From: Treponema sp.
Lineage (GTDB): Bacteria > Spirochaetota > Spirochaetia > Treponematales > Breznakiellaceae
Reading direction: 5' to 3'
DNA length: 16,223 bases
Assembly (NCBI GenBank): GCA_009786715.1
Contig: WQRN01000034.1
Coordinates: forward strand, 1 to 16,223
The translations under genes were made by a program, and so were the position numbers. Below, one piece after another: positions 6,184-12,664 of the stretch. How positions within the stretch are numbered: position 1 is the first letter of the stretch; every line of letters begins with the position of its first letter. Under the pieces are notes generated by a model that was not told the DNA's origin, ran no database searches, and saw nothing but the letters and a program-made list of their open reading frames with translations.

Positions 6184-7956
6184 CTAAAGAAGCGCGTCTA
6201 AGTCGATTTCTCCGGCTGTGCATGGAACGATAACGCCCCAGTTTTCCAGCAGCTCAGGGTGAAGTTCGCCGAAAACTCCAATAACTTTTCCGCCGCAGAT
6301 TATTGATGCTGTGCGCCCCGGAATAAACCTTGGATCGGCAGACTCCTCCACATCGTACTCGCGCGAAATGTAGTAGAAAAGCGTCTGCAATTCCGCGGCG
6401 GCAGTGTTAAAGTTTGCGTCAGTTCCGGCGTGAAGAAAACCGGCGAACTGCCTTGTCTTGCTGCGGTAATTTTCCGAATCGTCAAGCCACGCGATCTTTC
6501 CCACTTCGAAAATTTTGTGCGGATAAACAGATCTTGCGGAAATTGATTCGCTTGCCATAAGCGATGCAAGTATTGAATCGCGCACATATTCATAATTTTC
6601 TGTCATCGGGTTAAAAATGCGAATAATTTTTCCGCCGTCGCCCCGCATGTTTTCGACAAGATCTTTCCGCGAGTCGAGGTAGTTGTAAATCATCTCCTGA
6701 TAACCCATACCGACAAAAAGTTCTTTAACCTGTCTGCTGAAAAGAGTAATCGGCAGAAGCCTTCCAACGGTTGAATCCGCAGGCCGCTGAGGCTTAAACG
6801 AACCAAGCGAGCGGCCAATCATCACGTCTTCTGCGACATCCGCGGCATGGAGAAAATCGTTACGGTATTCGGGAGGATATGCGCGCACGCCTTCTGTTTC
6901 CCCATCCTGACCGCGTTCAGCGGCTTTTGCTTTTTCGGATTTTACGCCCATGCGAGCGAGAGCCGCGACACATTCATCGGCGTTAAGTTTGTCGCCCAAA
7001 AATCTTTCGACTCTGGAAAGCGAGCAAAAAACAGGCTCCTGAAAATAATAAGGGGTGACAATTTTTCTGCCGAAAGGCGTATCAAATTTATATTCAATTT
7101 CTACAGGCTCGATATTAAAACCGTTATCTGCAAGATCGCATGCGACTATCGAAGCGGCAAGAGTGATTAACGGAAGGTCTGTTCCGGTAATTTCAATGAA
7201 CACTTCATCATCGCCGACCTGCACCGCGCCCAAATCGTTTGAATTAATAATCGGCGGATAGGAAAGAATGTTTCCTTCCGAATCCGTCAACAGAGGATGG
7301 ATTTTTTCATGCTCCTGAATAAACGCAAACTCTTTACCTTTGGGGTGTTGTTTTAAAATTTCCCTTAGAGTAAGTTTTCCCTCCCATTGGAGAGGCACAA
7401 ACGAAACGGCGTCAGGATCGGCGCCTTTGTAAATAATCGGCCATTTAATCAGCGGCTTTTTTTGACTGTCGGAAATACGGTAAATACCCATCGACATACT
7501 CCGCCGCTTACGCCCGAAGTTCCAAGCCAACTTTTCCTGTGTTTGAATTATATCTCGAAGCATAGGATCAGTGATGGTCTTACCTTTTGCGACAAAACCT
7601 GTAAGATACGGTCTTACTTGTTTTACACTTTCTTCGACAACAACTCTATACTCCGCTTTTTTAATATCGCCGGGTTTGGAAAAAAACGGATATTCCGGCC
7701 TTTTGCTGTCGTTATAAACCCGCAATTGACGGGCGCAGCCGGCAGTCCCCCAAAGATCGGGGCGGTTTGTATCATTCAACTCTATTTTGAGAGTTCTTTC
7801 CGCTTCGGGAAGGTTTTTATCACTGTCCTCATCCAACTCAGCTTTTGCGCAGACGAGCGCTTCCTCAAATTCATCCTTTGTTTTCCACCGGCTTTTACCA
7901 TTGGGACAGCCTGCGAGGGTGTAAAAAACTTGTTCGTTTACTTCAATTTTTGGCAT
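6184..7956 (-). CDS. pheT: Phenylalanyl-tRNA synthetase beta subunit, archaeal type
   Basis: PheT pairs with PheS as an alpha2-beta2 enzyme that charges tRNA-Phe in the cytoplasm and edits mischarged tyrosine. The 590-residue length fits the shorter archaeal/eukaryotic-type beta subunit and not the roughly 800-residue bacterial one, since there is no N-terminal EMAP-like or C-terminal anticodon domain. Visible marks are the N-terminal LKIELNDTNRPDLWGTAGCA (57-76), the B3/B4 editing region (about 110-270), and the B5 block with PPEYRNDFLHAADVAEDVMI (361-380). A catalytic-like core then begins at LFSRQVKELFVGMGYQEMIY (405-424). Spirochaetes are known to have this archaeal type, presumably by old transfer. 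No Shine-Dalgarno sequence precedes the ATG, and an extended -10 ends six bases upstream. Its partner pheS lies about 7 kb away in the same direction. The gene for the unknown 549-residue protein follows after 45 bases. Confidence 0.95.
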   Translation of the reverse strand: MPKIEVNEQVFYTLAGCPNGKSRWKTKDEFEEALVCAKAELDEDSDKNLPEAERTLKIELNDTNRPDLWGTAGCARQLRVYNDSKRPEYPFFSKPGDIKKAEYRVVVEESVKQVRPYLTGFVAKGKTITDPMLRDIIQTQEKLAWNFGRKRRSMSMGIYRISDSQKKPLIKWPIIYKGADPDAVSFVPLQWEGKLTLREILKQHPKGKEFAFIQEHEKIHPLLTDSEGNILSYPPIINSNDLGAVQVGDDEVFIEITGTDLPLITLAASIVACDLADNGFNIEPVEIEYKFDTPFGRKIVTPYYFQEPVFCSLSRVERFLGDKLNADECVAALARMGVKSEKAKAAERGQDGETEGVRAYPPEYRNDFLHAADVAEDVMIGRSLGSFKPQRPADSTVGRLLPITLFSRQVKELFVGMGYQEMIYNYLDSRKDLVENMRGDGGKIIRIFNPMTENYEYVRDSILASLMASESISARSVYPHKIFEVGKIAWLDDSENYRSKTRQFAGFLHAGTDANFNTAAAELQTLFYYISREYDVEESADPRFIPGRTASIICGGKVIGVFGELHPELLENWGVIVPCTAGEIDLDALL

Positions 7957-7962
7957 AAAAGC

Positions 7963-7971
7963 ATTTTATCA
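7963..7971 (-). promoter_or_regulatory. Extended -10 promoter of pheT, placed for a leaderless transcript
   Basis: On the minus strand TGA TAAAAT (7971-7963) is an extended -10 (TGnTAAAAT) with five of six consensus bases. Six bases separate it from ATG 7956. The -35 region is T-rich and matches poorly. Confidence 0.5.
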
Positions 7972-7992
7972 TTTTTTAAAAAAGATAAAAAG

Positions 7993-8034
7993 ATGTTAGT
8001 CAACTACGATGCCAGCATCGTACGACGTTAACAT
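7993..8034. repeat. Imperfect 42-base inverted repeat in the pheT/transporter spacer
   Basis: Outer arms ATGTTAGT (7993-8000) and GTTAACAT (8027-8034) pair with two G-U steps. After a 4x4 internal loop, inner arms TACGATG (8005-8011) and CATCGTA (8016-8022) pair around CCAG. On the minus strand the hairpin runs into a T-rich tract (7991-7972), so it resembles a terminator or attenuator there. It could instead be a dispersed extragenic palindrome. Confidence 0.6.
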
Positions 8035-8070
8035 TGTACGCTATATATGGGGTATATTTATGATTTACCA

Positions 8071-8100
8071 ACGCTATCAGTAGCGTAGGTGACTGACACC
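8071..8100. repeat. Two adjacent small hairpins upstream of the transporter promoter
   Basis: ACGCTA-TCAG-TAGCGT (8071-8086) is a perfect 6-bp hairpin. GGTG-ACTGA-CACC (8088-8100) follows one base later and ends six bases before the -35 of the sugar-transport promoter. They could be a repressor site or part of a REP-like palindromic element. Nothing in the sequence decides between these. Together with the 7993-8034 repeat they fill most of the 221-base spacer. Confidence 0.5.
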
Positions 8101-8106
8101 ATTACC

Positions 8107-8135
8107 TTGACAAAATGCCGATCTATTGCAATAAT
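8107..8135 (+). promoter_or_regulatory. Strong sigma-70-type promoter of the sugar transport operon
   Basis: TTGACA (8107-8112, perfect), a 17-base spacer and AATAAT (8130-8135, five of six) precede the binding-protein gene. Transcription would start near 8142 and give a leader of about 36 bases with a strong Shine-Dalgarno sequence. Confidence 0.8.
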
Positions 8136-8167
8136 GATAGGGACAAATTAACAATCTTTTCTATAAC

Positions 8168-8172
8168 GGAGG
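8168..8172 (+). promoter_or_regulatory. Strong ribosome binding site that fixes the start at 8178
   Basis: GGAGG lies five bases before ATG 8178. The in-frame ATG at 8115 lies inside the promoter spacer and cannot be on the mRNA. Confidence 0.85.
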
Positions 8173-8177
8173 AAAAA

Positions 8178-9302
8178 ATGAGAAAAATTCTAGCTGTTCT
8201 CTTGGTTTTGGCTTTGGCTGCGTCCATGGTAATGGTAGTCAGCTGTAAAGCAAAAGGCGGTCAATTGATCGGTATCGCTATGCCGGAAACCCACGTTCAG
8301 AGATGGGTAAAAGACGGCTTCTCTCTTCAGAATGAAGCGGAAGGACGCGGATACCGCGCTGAAGTCCAGTACGGCGACGCAAACCAGCCCACACAGAATC
8401 AACAGATTCAGAGCTTCCTGACACAAGGCGCGAAAGCCCTTATCGTCGGTTGTATCAATGACGGTGTATCTTCTGTAATCGCAGAAGCCGGCCGTGACAA
8501 AGTAGTGGTCGTAGCCTACGACCGCATAATCCCGAATTCAGCGGATTATGATTACTACATCACTTTTAACAACTTTAAAGTAGGTGTTCTTCAGGCGCAG
8601 AGCATTGTACAGGGACTTAGCCTTGATTCAGCAAGCGCAAGCAGCCCCAAACTTATCACCCTGTTTGCCGGTTCACCGACAGACGGAAACGCTTTCTTCT
8701 TCTTTGACGGCGCAATGAGCGTACTTAACCCCTACATCGACAAGGGCGTTCTCAGAGTAATCGGCCCCTATCCTAAAACATCAGCAGACAAAGAAAACTT
8801 CCAGAGGATCGCCACAGAAAACTGGCAGGCTCCAATCGCCAAAACCCGTATGGAAAACCTTTTAAGCAACGATGCGCGCACAGTCACACTTGACGCGATA
8901 TTAGCACCTAACGACACACTTGCCCGCGCAATCCTTGAAGCTTGCAAAGCTGATGCCAAATACCGCGGCAAACTGCCTGTAATTTCCGGCCAGGACGCGG
9001 AATATGATTCAGCAGCGTCAATTAAAAACGGCGAGCAGTACAGCACCGTATTTAAAGACACAGCCAAATTAGCTGAAGCTGCAGTCATTCTTGTTGATCA
9101 GGCTCTCAAAGGCCAGGCGATCAATATCCCCGGCGCAGAACTTGCTACAGGCGACCTTGCTGAAATCGGCAACACCGGCAAAAAGTATGTAAAAGCCTAT
9201 CTTCTGGATCCAATTCTTGTAACAAAAGACAACCTCAACGTAATGGTTGACGCAGGCTTCTACGACGACAGACTCGACAGAGGAATTCTGTTACTTAACT
9301 AG
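8178..9302 (+). CDS. chvE: ChvE-like multiple-sugar-binding lipoprotein of an ABC importer
   Basis: This is the substrate-binding component of a monosaccharide ABC importer, anchored by lipid to the outer face of the inner membrane. The 374-residue product has a signal peptide ending VVS-C23 followed by a periplasmic-binding-protein type 1 fold. It carries stretches I recognise from Agrobacterium ChvE: QYGDANQPTQNQQIQ, VVAYDRIIPNS, GSPTDGNAFFFFDGAMSVL, SGQDAE and GEQYSTVFKDT. ChvE binds several aldoses (arabinose, galactose, glucose, xylose). Which sugars bind here cannot be told from sequence. Base use is richer in G and C and more regular than in the lipoprotein genes to the left, as expected of a highly expressed gene. 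The ATPase and permease genes follow, after an intrinsic terminator that should make this the most abundant product. XylF-type xylose binding is the nearest alternative. Confidence 0.9.
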   Translation: MRKILAVLLVLALAASMVMVVSCKAKGGQLIGIAMPETHVQRWVKDGFSLQNEAEGRGYRAEVQYGDANQPTQNQQIQSFLTQGAKALIVGCINDGVSSVIAEAGRDKVVVVAYDRIIPNSADYDYYITFNNFKVGVLQAQSIVQGLSLDSASASSPKLITLFAGSPTDGNAFFFFDGAMSVLNPYIDKGVLRVIGPYPKTSADKENFQRIATENWQAPIAKTRMENLLSNDARTVTLDAILAPNDTLARAILEACKADAKYRGKLPVISGQDAEYDSAASIKNGEQYSTVFKDTAKLAEAAVILVDQALKGQAINIPGAELATGDLAEIGNTGKKYVKAYLLDPILVTKDNLNVMVDAGFYDDRLDRGILLLN

Positions 9303-9314
9303 TTTAAGTTAAAG

Positions 9315-9349
9315 ATACTCGGCTGCCTTGCAGCCGGGTATTTTTTTTT
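9315..9349 (+). terminator. Intrinsic terminator between binding-protein and ATPase genes
   Basis: ATACTCGGCTG (9315-9325) and CAGCCGGGTAT (9331-9341) form an 11-bp stem with one G-U pair around CCTTG, followed by T to 9349. The position, 12 bases after the stop of the binding-protein gene and with no promoter after it, points to a partial terminator that lowers expression of the two membrane components. Confidence 0.9.
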
Positions 9350-9353
9350 ATCC

Positions 9354-9359
9354 AAAGGA
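9354..9359 (+). promoter_or_regulatory. Ribosome binding site that fixes the start at 9364
   Basis: AAAGGA ends four bases before ATG 9364. An upstream in-frame start at 9328 (TTG) lies in the loop of the terminator and is rejected. Confidence 0.7.
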
Positions 9360-9363
9360 TTCC

Positions 9364-10887
9364 ATGAGCGAATACATTCTTGAAATTGAAAATCTGACAA
9401 AAGAATTCCCCGGCGTGAGAGCGCTTGAAAATGTCAATTTAAAAGTTAAGAAAGGCGAGATTCACTCATTGTGCGGCGAAAACGGCGCGGGTAAGTCCAC
9501 GCTGATGAGCTGCATTTCAGGCGTTTATCCAAAAAACAGTTATACCGGAAAAGTCTTTTACAAAGGCTGCGAAACAAATTACAACAGCGTTAAAGACAGC
9601 GAAAACGAAGGGCTTGCAATCATTCATCAGGAACTGGCGCTCAGCCCGTACTTGTCAATTTACGAAAATATTTTTCTTGGTCACATGGAAACAACATTCG
9701 GCGTAATCAACTGGAACAGATATATAAAAGAATCTAAAAATTTTTTAAAAACGGTTGGATTGAACGAACCGCCTGAAACAATCGTAAGCAAGCTCGGCGT
9801 GGGAAAACAACAGTTAGTCGAAATCGCCCGCGCTCTTTCCAAAAAAACGGAGCTTCTCATTCTTGATGAGCCGACTTCATCTCTTAACGATGATGAAAGC
9901 GAAAAGCTCCTTAACCTTATTTTAGAATTTAAACGCCAGGGTATTACCTCGGTGATAATCTCACATAAATTAAACGAAGTTTTAAAAGTCGCTGATACTG
10001 TTACAATTTTACGCGACGGTAAATCTATCAGCACTTATGATGTTAAAGAATCCAACCTTACGGAAGAAATGATCATCAAAGATATGGTAGGCCGCGATTT
10101 AACGCATCGTTTTCCGGAAAGGAAATCTTCTCCCGGCGAAACGGTAATGGAAGTGAACAACTGGACTGTCTATCATCCTGATTACCACACAATCAAAGTA
10201 GTAGATAGCGTTTCTTTTAAACTGCGTAAAGGCGAAATCCTCGCTTTCTGCGGCCCGATGGGCGCAGGGCGTACCGAACTTATGATGAGCCTTTTCGGCA
10301 GCTCCTACGGCTACCGCAGCGAAGGCGAATTAAAAATTAACGGAAAATCATGCAAATTTAAAAGCCCGCGGGCGGCGATTAATTCGGGGCTTGGTTATAT
10401 TTCAGAAGACCGCAAAAGTTTGGGGCTGGTTCTTATTCAGGATATAAAAACAAATATAACTCACTCCAGTTTAGATAAAATTTCCCAATTTGGAATAATT
10501 AACAGTCAGGAAGAAATTAAAAAAGCGGAACAATACCGAAAAGATTTAAACATCAGAACACCGTCGATAAATCAATATGTGCGTAATTTGTCCGGCGGCA
10601 ACCAGCAAAAAGTTGTTGTCAGCAAGACACTGATGGCGGATCCGGACATTTTTATTGTAGACGAGCCGACGCGCGGTATTGATGTCGGCGCCAAAACGGA
10701 AATTTACGGGATCATGAACGATATAATTGCCGCCGGGAAGAGCGTTATCATGGTCAGCTCGGAACTTCCCGAAGCGCTTGGCATGGCAGATAGAATTTAT
10801 GTAATGAACGAAGGCAGAATAAAAGGCGAGCTTTCCAAAGAAGAAGCAACCCAAGAAAAGATAATGCATTTGGCATTGGTAGGATAA
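9364..10887 (+). CDS. gguA: Sugar ABC transporter ATP-binding protein, two ATPase domains (GguA/MmsA type)
   Basis: This is the energy-coupling subunit of the importer, cytoplasmic and bound to the permease. The 507 residues hold two ABC domains in one chain, as in RbsA, MglA, XylG and GguA. Domain 1 has Walker A GENGAGKST (38-46), a signature written LGVGKQQ (144-150) and Walker B LLILDEP (164-170). Domain 2 has the degenerate P-loop GPMGAGRTE (297-305, Arg in place of Lys), signature LSGGNQQK (409-416) and Walker B IFIVDEP (429-435). These departures are normal in the family, where one site is usually weak or inactive. It follows the binding-protein gene after a terminator and is joined to the permease gene by only ten bases, so the two are co-expressed. 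The symbol follows the ChvE partner; mmsA is the other name in use. Confidence 0.93.
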   Translation: MSEYILEIENLTKEFPGVRALENVNLKVKKGEIHSLCGENGAGKSTLMSCISGVYPKNSYTGKVFYKGCETNYNSVKDSENEGLAIIHQELALSPYLSIYENIFLGHMETTFGVINWNRYIKESKNFLKTVGLNEPPETIVSKLGVGKQQLVEIARALSKKTELLILDEPTSSLNDDESEKLLNLILEFKRQGITSVIISHKLNEVLKVADTVTILRDGKSISTYDVKESNLTEEMIIKDMVGRDLTHRFPERKSSPGETVMEVNNWTVYHPDYHTIKVVDSVSFKLRKGEILAFCGPMGAGRTELMMSLFGSSYGYRSEGELKINGKSCKFKSPRAAINSGLGYISEDRKSLGLVLIQDIKTNITHSSLDKISQFGIINSQEEIKKAEQYRKDLNIRTPSINQYVRNLSGGNQQKVVVSKTLMADPDIFIVDEPTRGIDVGAKTEIYGIMNDIIAAGKSVIMVSSELPEALGMADRIYVMNEGRIKGELSKEEATQEKIMHLALVG

Positions 10888-10897
10888 GGAGCAAAAC

Positions 10898-12094
10898 ATG
10901 GATGGAAAAACAATTCATACTTCCGATTTTAAAACGCTGGTAAAAAACAATATCAGAAATTATTCAATGTTCATTATGCTGGCATTGATCATGATCATCT
11001 TTGCTCCGCTGACAAACGGAAACAACTGGAGCCCGCGTAACTTTACCAACATCTTTTTCCAATACAGTTATGTTTTGATTCTCGCGGTCGGCATGGTAAT
11101 GGTTATTATCGTTCAGGGCATCGATCTTTCTGTCGGTTCAGTCTGCGCTTTTATTGGAGCGTTGTCCGCGATGGTTTACAATACCGGCATCGGCATGGCC
11201 GCTACATTGATAGCAGCATTAATAATGGGCGCCATTGTCGGCGCATATCAGGGTGCATGGGTGGCTTACGGGAAAATGCCGTCGTTTATCGTTACGCTTT
11301 CGGGAATGCTTTTATTCCGCGGGCTAACTTACATTGTAACAAAAGTTAACCCTGTAGGCCTTAAAGATACGGGTTATTCCCTCCTCGCAACCGGAACTCT
11401 TGACGAAGTGCTGGGTTTAAATAAGATTGGTCCTTATTTTCCGTCGGCGATTTATATCGCGTTATTATTGCTTTTACTTTTCTTTTTATCCGAATTATTC
11501 GCGCGCAGAAAAAAAATCGCAAATGAATTTGAAGTAGCGCCTCTTGCGCTGTTCGTAACAAAACTGGTTTTAATCAGCCTTTTAATTCTTGGATTAGCAG
11601 ATCGATTCGCACGTTACCGCGGACTCCCGATTGTAGCTCTAGTTCTTGGTATAACAGTTTTTGTTTTTCATTTTATTATGAACAACACCGTTCTTGGCAG
11701 GTATATTTACGCAGTCGGCGGAAATCCGCGTTCCGCGAAACTTTCGGGTATTAATTCGGAATTAATAATTTTTATCGTTTTCTGTTTTATGGGCACCCTC
11801 ACAGGTCTTGCCGCTGTTGTCTCAACAGGTTACATGAACAGCGCTCTTCCGCAAGCCGGAAATCTCTTTGAGCTTGACGCGATCGGCGCGTGTTACATCG
11901 GCGGCGTTTCCGCAGGCGGCGGTATCGGCTCTGTAGTCGGCGTAATCGTCGGCGGTCTTGTAATGGGGTCAATTAATAACGGAATGTCGCTTATGAACTT
12001 GGGCACTCATTACCAATATGTAGTTAAAGCGATGATTCTGCTTTTGGCGGTCTTCTACGATGTATACACGCGCCGCAAAGCGGGATTGGGCTGA
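10898..12094 (+). CDS. gguB: Sugar ABC transporter permease (GguB/MmsB type)
   Basis: This is the integral inner-membrane channel of the importer. The 398 residues are strongly hydrophobic with about ten likely membrane segments and carry the family marks GIDLSVGS (74-81) and YAVGGNPRSAKLSGIN (near 270-285). It is longer than RbsC-type permeases (about 320 residues) because of an additional hydrophobic section around 185-255, as in XylH and GguB. ATG 10898 follows AAGGAG (10886-10891), which overlaps the ATPase stop, so translation is probably coupled. The gene ends with TGA directly next to the stop codon of the facing gene, and no terminator is visible between them. No kinase or isomerase gene is linked, so the cargo cannot be guessed from neighbours. 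Confidence 0.93.
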   Translation: MDGKTIHTSDFKTLVKNNIRNYSMFIMLALIMIIFAPLTNGNNWSPRNFTNIFFQYSYVLILAVGMVMVIIVQGIDLSVGSVCAFIGALSAMVYNTGIGMAATLIAALIMGAIVGAYQGAWVAYGKMPSFIVTLSGMLLFRGLTYIVTKVNPVGLKDTGYSLLATGTLDEVLGLNKIGPYFPSAIYIALLLLLLFFLSELFARRKKIANEFEVAPLALFVTKLVLISLLILGLADRFARYRGLPIVALVLGITVFVFHFIMNNTVLGRYIYAVGGNPRSAKLSGINSELIIFIVFCFMGTLTGLAAVVSTGYMNSALPQAGNLFELDAIGACYIGGVSAGGGIGSVVGVIVGGLVMGSINNGMSLMNLGTHYQYVVKAMILLLAVFYDVYTRRKAGLG

Positions 12095-12664
12095 TTAATA
12101 ATAAAAAACATTCGCGTATAAGGCCATTATTAAAAACACAATAAGATCAACCTTTGCGCTTATATAATATCTGCTGCTGCCGTCGATAAGGCGGTAACCC
12201 AGTTCGCAGGAAAAAATGTTGTAATTAAATTTTCCGATACTATAACGAAATCCCATTTGAAGCCCTGCGGAAAATATATATCTGTCCCATAAAATTTCCT
12301 CCTCAATAAAAAAATAATTAATGGAAGCAAACGGTCCAAAATAAATATTACTTATTGAAAAATCATAGCTTAAAACATTCCAGTAAAAATGTAAATTTAA
12401 TAAGCTAAGGGGAAGATATTCGCTTTCATAACCATTATCCCAAAGAAACGTTTTAAAGGGATTTATTTCCACGCCGATATTTGTATTTCTTTCTTCTATG
12501 CCGAAATTAATCAGAGAAAACGATCCTTCAAGATCATAATCGCCTTTTAAAGGAAAATTGCCTCCGAGTCCTACGCTTCCCGCGTTTAAAATAAACCGAA
12601 AATCCTGTGAATAAACAGGAACTGTTAAGGCGATAATAACAAATAGGAATAAAAACTTTTTCAT
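12095..12664 (-). CDS. Exported protein, probable small outer-membrane beta-barrel
   Basis: I do not recognise a named family. The 189-residue product starts with a clear signal peptide, KKFLFLFVIIALTVPVYS, with a type I cleavage site before Q20. The mature part is full of short alternating hydrophobic and aromatic strands (SFSLINFGIEE, LHFYWNV, IYFGPFASINYFF, SAGLQMGFRYSIG, NIFSCELGYRL) typical of outer-membrane barrels, and it ends in aromatic residues (NVFYY). About eight strands would fit. Its ATG overlaps the TGA of the upstream DUF4954 gene (ATGA), which signals translational coupling, helped by AAGGG seven bases before the ATG. Location in the outer membrane is inference. A periplasmic beta-rich protein is the alternative. 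Confidence 0.75.
   Translation of the reverse strand: MKKFLFLFVIIALTVPVYSQDFRFILNAGSVGLGGNFPLKGDYDLEGSFSLINFGIEERNTNIGVEINPFKTFLWDNGYESEYLPLSLLNLHFYWNVLSYDFSISNIYFGPFASINYFFIEEEILWDRYIFSAGLQMGFRYSIGKFNYNIFSCELGYRLIDGSSRYYISAKVDLIVFLIMALYANVFYY

Noticed and set aside
7387..8031. A 214-residue open frame on the plus strand opposite the start of pheT
   Set aside because: It is antisense to clearly conserved PheT codons, has no family resemblance, and runs into the palindromic spacer.
8056..8097. A possible leader peptide for pheT on the minus strand (ATG GTG TCA ...)
   Set aside because: It has no phenylalanine codons, a poorly spaced ribosome site, and overlaps the hairpins, so classical Phe attenuation is not supported.
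8115..8177. A 21-residue extension of the sugar-binding protein from ATG 8115
   Set aside because: It lies upstream of and across the -10 element. The signal peptide begins at ATG 8178, which has a strong GGAGG.
7957..8177. T-box riboswitch upstream of pheT
   Set aside because: The spacer shows no T-box consensus or specifier stem, and the likely promoter sits directly at the ATG.
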